A DNA stretch of 64,000 bases. It comes from Streptomyces sp. NBC_00273 (GTDB lineage: Bacteria; Actinomycetota; Actinomycetes; Streptomycetales; Streptomycetaceae). Of the stretch, positions 18,657 to 26,464 are shown piece by piece. The position numbers and the translations under genes were made by a program. The stretch is from contig NZ_CP108067.1 of NCBI RefSeq assembly GCF_036178145.1, forward strand, positions 5,828,001 through 5,892,000, written 5' to 3'. Position 1 is the first letter of the stretch. Each line of letters begins with the position of its first letter. The notes beneath the pieces were generated by a model, which made no database searches, was not told the DNA's origin, and saw only the letters and a program-made list of their open reading frames with translations.

Positions 18657-19685
18657 GTGAGCAGCAGCGGCCTCATCTACGCAGTCATTGTCGGGGCCTG
18701 GGCCGCCTACTTGGTGCCCATGTGGCTCCGGAGGCAGGACGAGCTGAACGAAGCCCGTCCGACGGAACGCTTCTCCACTGCCATTCGGCTGCTTTCCGGC
18801 CGGGCGGGAATGGAGCGCCGTTACGCCAAGGGGCTGCGTGAGCGTGGTGACGAGCAGGCGGAGCCCCAGCCCCACGCGGACCCGGACGCCGCGACGGAAA
18901 CGGTCGATTCCGTCGACGCCGACGCCCGGGCCTTCGGCGTGTCCCCGACCAGGGCGGAGCCGAGGCCGGCCGCCGTCGAACGGGAGCAGCGCGCGGAGCG
19001 GGCCCGGCGCGAACAGCGCCTCCAGGTCCTCGCGCGCCGCCGGCGCACCACCGCACTCCTCTTCCTGGTCTTCACCCTCGGCGCCGTCGTCGCCGCGGTG
19101 GGCGGCCTGCACTACCTGTGGGCCCCCGCCGTTCCCGCCCTGCTGCTGAGCGCGTACATCGTGCACCTGCGGGTCCAGGAGCGACGGCGCTACGAGTTCA
19201 CCATGGACCGGCGGCGCGCCGAGGCGGCCGCGCGACAGCTGCGGGAGAACCGCCCGAGCCGTCGTGAGCCCGAGGCCGCGGCGGGCGCCGAACCGGACCC
19301 TGCGCCACCGGTTTCCCCGCAGGAAGCCGGACGGCGCGCACTGGTCGAGCAGACCGACCACGCGGAGTGGGTGGACCAGCAGCGCGAGCGCGAACGCGGC
19401 CCCGCCCGCGGTGACAGCTGGGAGCCGGTCCCGGTCCCGCTGCCGACGTACGTGACCGCCCCGGTGGCCCCCCGCGCCACGGGCCCGGCGGCACCGGACG
19501 CCTGGAGCGCGACCCGCTCCAGCACGGCCGAGCCGACGGAACCCCGCCTGCGCGCCCAGCCCGCGGCCCCCAAGTCGGACCCGAAACCCCAGACCACCCC
19601 GCGCCCGCGCGGCCAGGGGAAGGGCCGCACCCCGCTGTTCGACCAGTACGAGGGCGAAGACCGCCCGCGCGCCGCGAACGAGTGA
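18657..19685 (+). CDS. sepX: Membrane protein of the SepX/GlpR cell-division type
   Basis: A 342-residue membrane protein: N-terminal helix (about 4-20, SSSGLIYAVIVGAWAAYLVP) followed by MWLRRQDELNEARPTERFSTA, a charged linker, two close helices (about 131-149 and 152-170), then a long disordered Arg/Pro/Ala-rich tail ending PLFDQYEGEDRPRAANE. This layout matches, from memory, SepX of Streptomyces and GlpR of corynebacteria, membrane partners of the divisome. Its place after galU-moeA-rimJ agrees with that. GTG start at 18657. Symbol assigned by layout and context, not by alignment. Confidence 0.72.
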   Translation: MSSSGLIYAVIVGAWAAYLVPMWLRRQDELNEARPTERFSTAIRLLSGRAGMERRYAKGLRERGDEQAEPQPHADPDAATETVDSVDADARAFGVSPTRAEPRPAAVEREQRAERARREQRLQVLARRRRTTALLFLVFTLGAVVAAVGGLHYLWAPAVPALLLSAYIVHLRVQERRRYEFTMDRRRAEAAARQLRENRPSRREPEAAAGAEPDPAPPVSPQEAGRRALVEQTDHAEWVDQQRERERGPARGDSWEPVPVPLPTYVTAPVAPRATGPAAPDAWSATRSSTAEPTEPRLRAQPAAPKSDPKPQTTPRPRGQGKGRTPLFDQYEGEDRPRAANE

Positions 19686-19763
19686 TCGGTGACCTGCGCG
19701 GACGCTCCGGGATATCGGTTTTGGAGCACCCGCGCGGGGATGCTAATGTTTCACACGTCGCAA

Positions 19764-19837
19764 GGGCCTGTGGCGCAGTCTGGTAGCGCACCTCGTTCGC
19801 ATCGAGGGGGTCTGGGGTTCAAATCCCCACAGGTCCA
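19764..19837 (+). tRNA. tRNA-Ala (anticodon CGC)
   Basis: A 74-base cloverleaf: acceptor GGGCCTG/CAGGTCC with one G-T pair, D-arm GGCGCAGTCTGGTAGCGC, anticodon stem CCTCG/CGAGG with loop TTCGCAT (CGC, reading GCG), variable GGGTC, T-arm TGGGG-TTCAAAT-CCCCA, discriminator A. The CCA end is not encoded. Confidence 0.95.
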
Positions 19838-19873
19838 CAGACGACAGTTCGCGAGTAGCTCTCGTGAACGTCA

Positions 19874-19911
19874 CGAGATCCCGTCCGGTCGAAAGACCTG
19901 GCGGGATCTCG
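19874..19911 (+). terminator. Terminator hairpin after tRNA-Ala
   Basis: Ten-bp perfect stem CGAGATCCCG/CGGGATCTCG with an inner GGTC/GACC stem, 36 bases after the tRNA. Confidence 0.75.
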
Positions 19912-19971
19912 GCGTTTCCGGGGGCGACCCTAGGATGATCGGCGATTGATCATTCAACGGGGAGAAGAACT

Positions 19972-21093
19972 GTGCGCGTTGCATGGCAACACGAAGCGGC
20001 CCAACTCCGGGACGCGGCCACCTTCATAGGACTGCCGGACCCGACGCTGTGGTCCGGTCCGCCGGTCCGGGAGAGCGAGATCGCCGCGTGGATGGAGGAG
20101 GTCAGGTTCTTCACCACGATCGAGATCGATTCCGTCCTCACGGTGCACAGCCGCTCCGGCAACGCCTTCGAGCTGTACGGGAACGGACCCAACTTCCTCA
20201 ACCCGGTGCGGCTGGCGCGCTATGTGCCGTGCGCGATCGAGGCGGAGAGCGCCTCGGAGAACCTCGAGCTCCTCGCCCGGGCGCGCACCGCCTGGCGGGA
20301 GTGCGTGGACGCCGTCGCGCGGCGCATCGGCGCTCCCGTCCGCGTCACGCAGGACGACGCCGAGATCCCGGAAGCGATCTGGCGCCCCGGGGGCGAGGAA
20401 GGCCCGCACCTGCGCCTGTGGATGAACGGCTCGCACGGACTGGACCCGGACGGCCCGCTGTTCACCAAGATCCCCGGCCGCGTGCTGGTCCGCCTCGACG
20501 CGCACGCGCCGGCGGACATGGCCGGCGTCGCACCGAGGGAGGTGTCCGGGGCGAGCGACCTGCCGGAGTGGCTTCCGGACCGGTACCAGGAGCACGCCGT
20601 CGAGCAGGCGCGACGCGAACACGAGACGCCGGACGACGACGACCGCCTGCTCGAAAGGATCCGGCACGTGCTGGGCGGCACGATCAGTTCCGGCGGATCC
20701 CTCCACGCCCACCTCGGCCGGCTGGCCGCGACCCCGCTCGAGGCCGGCCCGGACACCGACTCCTACCTCTGGCAGCACGCCTTCCAGCACCCGGACGCCC
20801 CGCAGGGCCGCCTGCCCGCGCTCCACGTGGCGCACGTGATCAGCGTCCTCGCGAACCACGAGAAGGAGGGCTCGGCCCGCATCCCGGAGACCGTGGAACC
20901 CGGCCTCACCCTCCACTACTACGACCTGTTCGACCCGCGGATGCAGGACGCGCTGGCCGTCACGGGTCGGGAGGCCTGCGCGCTGTGGAAGCAGGTCCGC
21001 TCCTCGTACGAGCGGTCCATCACGGGCAAGTCGTACCTGATCACCCCCCAGGACGTCCTGGACCGCCTGAGGGCCGCCGCCGGGATCGGGTGA
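19972..21093 (+). CDS. Hypothetical protein, about 373 residues, next to tRNA
   Basis: Not recognised. Soluble, no signal peptide or membrane helix, rich in Glu/Asp/Arg and Trp. The N-terminal half contains EIAAWMEEVRFFTTIEIDSVL and a beta-like region; the C-terminal half is helical, with HVAHVISVLANHEKEG. GTG start at 19972 is well supported by GGGGAGAAG before it. It sits alone between the tRNA terminator and a convergent gene only 24 bases away. Position beside a tRNA gene and lack of known domains would fit accessory DNA, but no integrase or att repeat is seen. Confidence 0.7.
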   Translation: MRVAWQHEAAQLRDAATFIGLPDPTLWSGPPVRESEIAAWMEEVRFFTTIEIDSVLTVHSRSGNAFELYGNGPNFLNPVRLARYVPCAIEAESASENLELLARARTAWRECVDAVARRIGAPVRVTQDDAEIPEAIWRPGGEEGPHLRLWMNGSHGLDPDGPLFTKIPGRVLVRLDAHAPADMAGVAPREVSGASDLPEWLPDRYQEHAVEQARREHETPDDDDRLLERIRHVLGGTISSGGSLHAHLGRLAATPLEAGPDTDSYLWQHAFQHPDAPQGRLPALHVAHVISVLANHEKEGSARIPETVEPGLTLHYYDLFDPRMQDALAVTGREACALWKQVRSSYERSITGKSYLITPQDVLDRLRAAAGIG

Positions 21094-21117
21094 GCGCACC
21101 AGCGCGCCGTCCGCCGG

Positions 21118-21648
21118 TCACCGGCCGTGTTCCAGGACGAGCCGGCGGAGCTCGGCGGCCGAGTCGGTGGCGAGCCGGTAGACGCCCTGGACGCTGACGG
21201 AGCGGACCAGTTCGCCGTCCACGACGTACTTGAGGGTGCGTTCACCACGGCGCGAGGTGTACGTGAGCCGTCCCAGCAGATCGGCCGGGACGGCCACGTC
21301 GAACCCGAGCGCGGAACCGGGCGGTCCGAGCAGCACCTCGGTGACGCAACCCGCCTTCAGCGTCCGCCAGTCCAGCAGCTTCGCGTAGTCGTCGTCGTGG
21401 AGCTCGGACCCGGCGTCCTCGTAGGGGATGATCCGCGACACCTCCATGGCTCCCAGCACGTGGAGCCGCTTGCGGAAGGCCCGGACGGGGAAGACGGTGT
21501 CGCCGGGCCGGACGCCCGCCCGTACGAAGCTCGGCAGCGACTGGTGCGGCCCGCCGAACAGCATCGTGAGGCGCTGGCCGGCACGGCCCGTGCGTTCGAG
21601 CTCTCGGCACAGGTCGTTGGTCCACAAGGTCGTATAGGAGTTCGGCAC
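21118..21648 (-). CDS. Hypothetical protein, possibly PUA/ASCH-like beta fold
   Basis: A 176-residue soluble protein, not assigned to a family. It opens with SYTTLWTNDLCRELER and contains VRPGDTVFPVRAFRKRLHVLGAMEVSRI, which looks like the beta-barrel edge of a PUA/EVE/ASCH-type nucleic-acid-binding fold; this is an impression from hydrophobic pattern only. The C-terminal part has TLKYVVDGELVRSVSVQGVYRL. GTG start 21648. Convergent with the preceding hypothetical gene and in line with the aldo/keto reductase upstream on the same strand (33 bases). Confidence 0.65.
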   Translation of the reverse strand: MPNSYTTLWTNDLCRELERTGRAGQRLTMLFGGPHQSLPSFVRAGVRPGDTVFPVRAFRKRLHVLGAMEVSRIIPYEDAGSELHDDDYAKLLDWRTLKAGCVTEVLLGPPGSALGFDVAVPADLLGRLTYTSRRGERTLKYVVDGELVRSVSVQGVYRLATDSAAELRRLVLEHGR

Positions 21649-21681
21649 GGCAGCACCGTAGGGGTCCCCACTGACAAGAGG

Positions 21682-22668
21682 TCAGTTGGTCGCGTCGAGC
21701 CTCGCGCGCTGGTCCGGGGTCAGGTCGAGGTCCACCGCGGCCAGGCTCTCCTCCAGCTGGGCCACCGAAGAGGCACCGACGAGGGGAAGGACCGGGATGT
21801 CCCCGCCCATCAGCCAGGACAGCACCACCTGGTTGACGGTGGCCCCGGTCTCGGCGGCCACCTCGCGGACCGCGCGCAGGCGCGGCTCGGTGCCGGCGTG
21901 GTCGAAGCCCGGCCCCAACGGCTTGTCGTCGCGGACGTAGGCGCCGGCGATCAGCGGGGAGTACGAGACCTGCGTCAGCGACGGGTTGTCCCGGAGGTAG
22001 CTGAGCAGGTCGCCGCTGACCAGGCCCTGGTTGCCGTCCGGCGAGCGCAGGCTGGGGACGTCGGTGCGCTGGCGCAGGTAGCTGTGGTGGTGCTGGAGCA
22101 CCTCGTAGCCGGGTACGCCGGCCGCCGCGGCCAGCGCACGGGCGCGCTCCACCCGCCAGGCCCAGTGGTTGCTGGCGCCGAGCAGGCCCGCCGTGCCGTC
22201 CGCGACGACCTCGGCGAACCCCTGGACGGTCTCCTCCAGGGGGGTCTTCTCGTCCATGATGTGCGCGTACAACAGGTGGATGCGCTCGATGCCGAGCCGC
22301 TCCCGGCTGCGTTCCGCGGACTCCCGGATGACCTTCGCGGACAGGCCCTCCACGTCCAGACTGAAGCCGCTGGTCGGCTGGTTGGGGCGGGCTCCGAGCT
22401 TGGTGGCGACGGTGATCCCGTCGCCGACCCCCCGGCTGCGCAGCCAGCGGCCGACCAGTTCCTCGCTCTCGCCGCCCTGGGTGCCGTTGACCCAGAAGGC
22501 GTAGTTGTTGGAGGTGTCGATGAAGGTGCCGCCCGCTTCCGCGAAGCGGTCGAGGATCGCGTACGAGGTGGCCTCGTCGACGGTGGTGCCGAAGGTCATC
22601 GTGCCCAGGCTCAGCACGCTCACTTCGCGGCGGGTCTCGGCGGCGGTTCCGATGACGCGGTATTTCAC
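21682..22668 (-). CDS. Aldo/keto reductase
   Basis: NADPH-dependent (beta/alpha)8 oxidoreductase, 328 residues. The catalytic tetrad is visible as D51 (TFIDTSNNY), Y56, K90 (VATKLGA) and H136 (LLYAHIMDE). The strand LSLGTMTFGT and the C-terminal VLPLVGASSVAQLEESL (cofactor phosphate region) are typical of the YajO/TAS-like group. GTG start at 22668. Substrate unknown. Divergent from the CoA-transferase gene across about 100 bases holding a short palindrome. Confidence 0.93.
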   Translation of the reverse strand: MKYRVIGTAAETRREVSVLSLGTMTFGTTVDEATSYAILDRFAEAGGTFIDTSNNYAFWVNGTQGGESEELVGRWLRSRGVGDGITVATKLGARPNQPTSGFSLDVEGLSAKVIRESAERSRERLGIERIHLLYAHIMDEKTPLEETVQGFAEVVADGTAGLLGASNHWAWRVERARALAAAAGVPGYEVLQHHHSYLRQRTDVPSLRSPDGNQGLVSGDLLSYLRDNPSLTQVSYSPLIAGAYVRDDKPLGPGFDHAGTEPRLRAVREVAAETGATVNQVVLSWLMGGDIPVLPLVGASSVAQLEESLAAVDLDLTPDQRARLDATN

Positions 22669-22700
22669 GGTGATGGTGCCTCTCGCTCGGCGGGGATCTG

Positions 22701-22718
22701 TCGACGGATGATCGTCGA
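22701..22718. promoter_or_regulatory. Inverted repeat in divergent promoter region
   Basis: TCGACG-GATGAT-CGTCGA, perfect six-base arms, between the aldo/keto reductase and the CoA-transferase starts. A possible operator; no regulator identified. Confidence 0.25.
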
Positions 22719-22771
22719 GGAACCCGCTCCGGGCAACGAGATAAGCGGATCGGGCGGGCGATCATGGGTCC

Positions 22772-24124
22772 ATGACGATCGGTGAGGAACGCGACGGCGG
22801 AACGGCCCAGGCCTGGGAGGCGCTCGGCGGGGCGCCCGAGCTCGTCGGGCGGGTGCACTACCGCGGGGTCGGCAACCTTGCGGAAGGGCCGCTTCCAGTA
22901 GCCGAGTTGGCGCGCGCGACCGTCGGGGCGTGCGGGCTGGCCGCGGCCGAGCTGGCAGCGGTGCGGGCCGGGGGCGGGGCGGCGGACGCGGCCCCGCTGG
23001 TGGTGGACGAGGGCGCGGTGGCGACGGCCTTCGTCAGCGAGCGGCACCTGCGGGTCGAAGGGCGCGCACCGGTGACCTTCGCACCGTTGTCCGGCTTCTG
23101 GCGGACGGCGGACGGCTGGGTGCGCACGCACGCCAACTATCCGCACCACGAAGCCGCCTTGGTACGGGCGCTGCGGCTGCCGTCGGCGACACCGGAGGCG
23201 CTGCGCGCCGCGACCCTGGCACGGACGGCCGTCGAGGTGCAGGAGCTCGTGTACGGGGCGGGCGGACTCGCCGTCGCCGTGGCCCGGGAGTACGGGGATC
23301 CGCAGCCGCTGATGGAGCCCGTACGGGCATCAGGGGCGCGGGGACGGGCACTCGGCGCCGCCCCGGCCGGCCGGCCCGCCACGGGGGTGCGGGTGCTGGA
23401 CCTGACCCGGGTCATCGCCGGGCCCGTCGCGACGCGCACGCTCGGGCTGCTGGGTGCGGACGTGCTGCGGATCGACCCGCCGGGGCTGCCGGAGGCCGAC
23501 GACTCGTACGCGGACACCGGCTTCGGGAAGCGGTCGGCGCTGCTGGACCTGGCGGGGGCGGGGGACCGGGCCGTCTTCGAGGCGCTGCTCGCCGAGGCCG
23601 ACGTGGTGGTGACGGGCTACCGGCCGGGGGCCCTGGAACGGTACGGGTTCGGGGCGGGCGAGCTGCTGCAGCGGTGGCCGGGGCTGGTGGTTGCCGAGCT
23701 GTGCGCGTGGGGGTGGCGGGCGCGGGGGCCGTGGGCGGGGCGGCGGGGGTTCGACTCGCTGGTGCAGGCGGGGTACGGGATCGCCGCGGTCTGTGCCGGG
23801 CCGGGCGGGGCACCCGGTGTGCTGCCGGCGCAGGCGCTGGACCACGGGACGGGGTACCTGATGGCGGCCGGCGTGCTGCGGGCGCTGGCGGAGGGGGGTG
23901 GGCGGGGGCTGCGGTTCTCCCTCGCCGGGACGGGGTCGTGGCTGGTGCGGGGGCTCTCCCGAGCGGGGGCGGGGGCAGGGGCTTCGGGGTACGTGGCGGA
24001 GCCGTGGCTCAGGGAGACCCGGTCGGGGTACGGGGTGCTGCGGCACGCCGCCAGTCCCTTCGGGGAGTGGGGGGCGGGGCCGTCCCGGTGGGGGACGGAC
24101 CGGGCCGGCTGGCTCCCGCGGTAG
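22772..24124 (+). CDS. CaiB/BaiF-type CoA transferase, two-part architecture
   Basis: Family III CoA transferase, 450 residues. The core fold is in the second half: GVRVLDLTRVIAGPVATRTL, LGADVLRIDPP, ADVVVTGYRPGALERYGFG, and the catalytic Asp in RRGFDSLVQAGYGIA. The first 190 residues carry a piece like the family's small C-terminal domain (SGFWRTADGWVRTHANYPHH), so the order of halves is reversed relative to CaiB or the protein is a degenerate tandem. I recall this layout in other actinobacterial CoA transferases. Acyl substrates are unknown. Convergent with the GNAT gene, with a palindromic repeat between them. Confidence 0.88.
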   Translation: MTIGEERDGGTAQAWEALGGAPELVGRVHYRGVGNLAEGPLPVAELARATVGACGLAAAELAAVRAGGGAADAAPLVVDEGAVATAFVSERHLRVEGRAPVTFAPLSGFWRTADGWVRTHANYPHHEAALVRALRLPSATPEALRAATLARTAVEVQELVYGAGGLAVAVAREYGDPQPLMEPVRASGARGRALGAAPAGRPATGVRVLDLTRVIAGPVATRTLGLLGADVLRIDPPGLPEADDSYADTGFGKRSALLDLAGAGDRAVFEALLAEADVVVTGYRPGALERYGFGAGELLQRWPGLVVAELCAWGWRARGPWAGRRGFDSLVQAGYGIAAVCAGPGGAPGVLPAQALDHGTGYLMAAGVLRALAEGGGRGLRFSLAGTGSWLVRGLSRAGAGAGASGYVAEPWLRETRSGYGVLRHAASPFGEWGAGPSRWGTDRAGWLPR

Positions 24125-24150
24125 GGGGCGGGCGGGTGCGGCGCCGTTTG

Positions 24151-24240
24151 CCGGGGGGCGCTGCCCCCGGGCCCCCGCGCGTCAATCTCCCCCAGCTACC
24201 GCTGGGAGGTACCCCCTGGCGGGGCTTAAAGATCGCGGGG
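24151..24240. repeat. Dispersed intergenic palindromic repeat
   Basis: Hairpin CCGGGGG-GCGCTG-CCCCCGG followed by a second, CTCCCCCAGC-TACC-GCTGGGAG, between convergent genes. The first part is shared with repeats at about 28085-28110 and 52630-52655. It may also act as terminator. Confidence 0.65.
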
Positions 24241-24263
24241 CGGCGGGGTCGGGTGGGGTGGGG

Positions 24264-24752
24264 CTAGAGGGGCTTCGTCATGCAGCGGCTGGAGTCGTGG
24301 AAGCGGTAGTGGCCGAACTTCGCGGACAGGGCGTAGCCCGAGGAGAGGTACAGGGCTATGGCCTCCGGCTGCTGGTCGCCCGTTTCGAGGACCATGCGGT
24401 GGCGGCCCGCCGCGCGGGCGTCCTCCTCGAGGACCGCCAGGATGCGGCGAGCGAGGCCCAGGCCCCGGGCCTCCGGGACGACGTACATGCGCTTGAGCTC
24501 CGCGTCGCCGTCCGCGTAGCCCTCGTCGTTCTCGTCCTGGGTGCGCCAGCCGCCGCTCGCCACCGCGGTGCCCGTGGAGTCGTACGCCAGTAGGTACAGG
24601 CCGCGCGGCGGGACGAACATCGCCGGGTCCAGGAAGGTGGCGTCGCCCTCACCGTCGTACCGCTCCTGGTACTCCAGCTGGACCTGGTCATTGAGTTTGA
24701 CCGCGTCCGGGTGGTCGTACGGCACGGTGCGGAGGTCTATCCGGTGAGACAT
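24264..24752 (-). CDS. GNAT family N-acetyltransferase
   Basis: A 162-residue acetyl-CoA-dependent acetyltransferase. The acetyl-CoA loop is VPEARGLGLARRILAVLEED (R/Q-x-x-G-x-G/A type), preceded by AELKRMYVVPEARG and followed by LETGDQQPEAIALYLSSGY, the usual GNAT C-terminal pattern. The N-terminus (LRTVPYDHPDAVKLNDQVQ) is a substrate-side element with no assignment. Divergent from the exonuclease III gene, whose start is only 38 bases away. Confidence 0.9.
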   Translation of the reverse strand: MSHRIDLRTVPYDHPDAVKLNDQVQLEYQERYDGEGDATFLDPAMFVPPRGLYLLAYDSTGTAVASGGWRTQDENDEGYADGDAELKRMYVVPEARGLGLARRILAVLEEDARAAGRHRMVLETGDQQPEAIALYLSSGYALSAKFGHYRFHDSSRCMTKPL

Positions 24753-24790
24753 TCGAATATCGTACGGAACCCTCCCGCTATGGTGCTGGG

Positions 24791-25594
24791 ATGCTCACAG
24801 TGACCTCCGTGAATGTGAATGGGATCCGCGCCGCCGCCAAGAAGGGCTTCGGGGCGTGGCTCGAGGGATCCGACGCCGATGTGGTCTGCCTGCAGGAGGT
24901 ACGGGCCGAGGAGGGGCAGATCCCGGCGGATGTCCGGACCCCCGCGGGCTGGCACACCGTCTTCGCGCCGGCCGCCGCCAAGGGGCGGGCCGGGGTCGCG
25001 CTCTACGCGCGGCGGGCGCCCGAGCGCGTGCAGGTCGGATTCGGCAGTGAGGAATTCGACACCACCGGACGGTACCTGGAGATCGACCTCCCGGGGGTGA
25101 CCGTGGCCAGCCTCTACCTGCCCTCGGGCGAGGCCGGGACGGAGAAGCAGGACGAGAAGTACCGGTTCATGGACGAGTTCCTGACGTACCTGGCGGCGCT
25201 GAAGGAGCGGGCCGCCGCCGACGGCCGCGAGGTCGTGGTGTGCGGGGACTGGAACATCTGCCACCAGGAGGCCGACCTCAAGAACTGGAAGACGAACCGG
25301 AAGAACGCGGGCTTCCTCCCCGAGGAGCGGGAGTGGCTCGGCAAGGTGTACTCGGACGCGGGCTACGTCGACGTGGTCCGGGAACTCCACCCGGACACCG
25401 AGGGGCCGTACTCCTGGTGGTCCTACCGCGGGCGGGCCTTCGACAACGACGCCGGCTGGCGGATCGACCTCCAGGTGGCCACCCCCGGGCTGGCGGCGAA
25501 GGCCGTGAAGGCCTTCGTGGAGCGGGCCGAGACGCACCCCGAGCGCTGGTCCGACCACGCGCCCGTGACCGTGGTCTACGAGCTGGGCGTCTGA
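24791..25594 (+). CDS. xth: Exodeoxyribonuclease III
   Basis: Mg-dependent AP endonuclease/3'-5' exonuclease of base-excision repair, 267 residues. The endonuclease-exonuclease-phosphatase fold is shown by MLTVTSVNVNGIRAAAKKGF, the metal ligand E36 in CLQEVRAEE, VVCGDWNICHQEADLKNWK, and the catalytic His in WSDHAPVTVVY at the end. ATG 24791. The last 19 bases overlap the end of the convergent merR-family gene. Confidence 0.95.
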   Translation: MLTVTSVNVNGIRAAAKKGFGAWLEGSDADVVCLQEVRAEEGQIPADVRTPAGWHTVFAPAAAKGRAGVALYARRAPERVQVGFGSEEFDTTGRYLEIDLPGVTVASLYLPSGEAGTEKQDEKYRFMDEFLTYLAALKERAAADGREVVVCGDWNICHQEADLKNWKTNRKNAGFLPEEREWLGKVYSDAGYVDVVRELHPDTEGPYSWWSYRGRAFDNDAGWRIDLQVATPGLAAKAVKAFVERAETHPERWSDHAPVTVVYELGV

Positions 25595-26292
25595 CCGGAG
25601 TCGGTGTCGGTGTCGGCAACCGCGCCGCCCGAGGCCAGTAGGCGGTCCATCGCCATCGTCAGCTCGGCCTCGACCACGCTCTTCGCCAGCGGGCGCAGCC
25701 GGGTGATCGCGTCCGGTGAGATGTGGGCCGATATCAGCTCGGTGAAGAGCAGGGCCATCGCGTCCGCGTGCTCGCGGACGCGGCGGCCGGTCTCCAGGAC
25801 GGCCGCCAGCGGGACGCCCTCGCGGACCAGGGCCGAGGAGACGTCCAGCAGGCGGCGGCTGACGTGCACGATCACGTCGCCGTCGACGGCGAGGTAGCCG
25901 AGGTCCAGGGAGGCCGCCAGGTTCTCCGGGGTGACCTCGCCCTCGAAGTAGTCGGCCAACGCCTCCGGGGTGAGCCGGACCGGGGTCTCCTCCGACCAGC
26001 CGATGCCGAGCAGTTCCCCGAGCTGGCCGACGTCGCGGCCGCTCTCGAAGGCGGCGGTCAGCTCGGCGATGCCGCCGAGGGTGTGGCCGCGTTCCAGCAG
26101 GGCGGCGATGGTGCGCAGCCGGGCCAGGTGGTGGTCGTCGTACCAGGCGATCCGCCCCTCGCGGCGGGGCGGTGGGAGCAGTTTGCGCTCGCGGTAGAAG
26201 CGCAGGGTGCGGACCGGGATGCCGGCCGCTTCGGCCAGTTCCTCCGTGCGGTACTCGCGCACCGTCTTCGCTCGCGTCTCTTCCTTCGCCAC
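25576..26292 (-). CDS. MerR family transcriptional regulator
   Basis: A 238-residue regulator: an N-terminal MerR helix-turn-helix (about 13-82; TEELAEAAGIPVRTLRFYRE, WYDDHHLARLRTIAALLERG) and an effector domain of about 150 residues without Cys clusters, so it senses a small molecule rather than a metal. A long helix links the two. It is divergent from the monooxygenase operon across 172 bases that contain a palindrome, so it is the likely regulator of that operon. The C-terminus overlaps xth tail-to-tail by 19 bases. Confidence 0.9.
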   Translation of the reverse strand: MAKEETRAKTVREYRTEELAEAAGIPVRTLRFYRERKLLPPPRREGRIAWYDDHHLARLRTIAALLERGHTLGGIAELTAAFESGRDVGQLGELLGIGWSEETPVRLTPEALADYFEGEVTPENLAASLDLGYLAVDGDVIVHVSRRLLDVSSALVREGVPLAAVLETGRRVREHADAMALLFTELISAHISPDAITRLRPLAKSVVEAELTMAMDRLLASGGAVADTDTDSGQTPSS

Positions 26293-26376
26293 AGACGCAC
26301 CTTATGGCGTACCGGCAGTAACTTTCCGGGTCCGCCCCCTACCCATGAGTACTGGGCTGCTCTACCCTCCCGATTG

Positions 26377-26394
26377 TGCCAGTAATTGCTGGCA
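26377..26394. promoter_or_regulatory. Palindrome in merR / monooxygenase divergent promoter
   Basis: TGCCAG-TAATTG-CTGGCA, perfect six-base arms, 71 bases before the monooxygenase start. A related half-site, GGCAGTAA, occurs at about 26314-26321. Candidate MerR operator. Confidence 0.4.
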
Positions 26395-26464
26395 GTGTTT
26401 CGATGGTGTGGTGCGTTGCGGGCGTTGCGTGGCTGGGACTGCGGATGAGCGGAAGGCGGCGGGC

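Noticed and set aside
19838..21117. Integrated element at tRNA-Ala
   Set aside because: No integrase, no repeated tRNA 3' end within the window, and composition like the surroundings; kept only as a weak observation.
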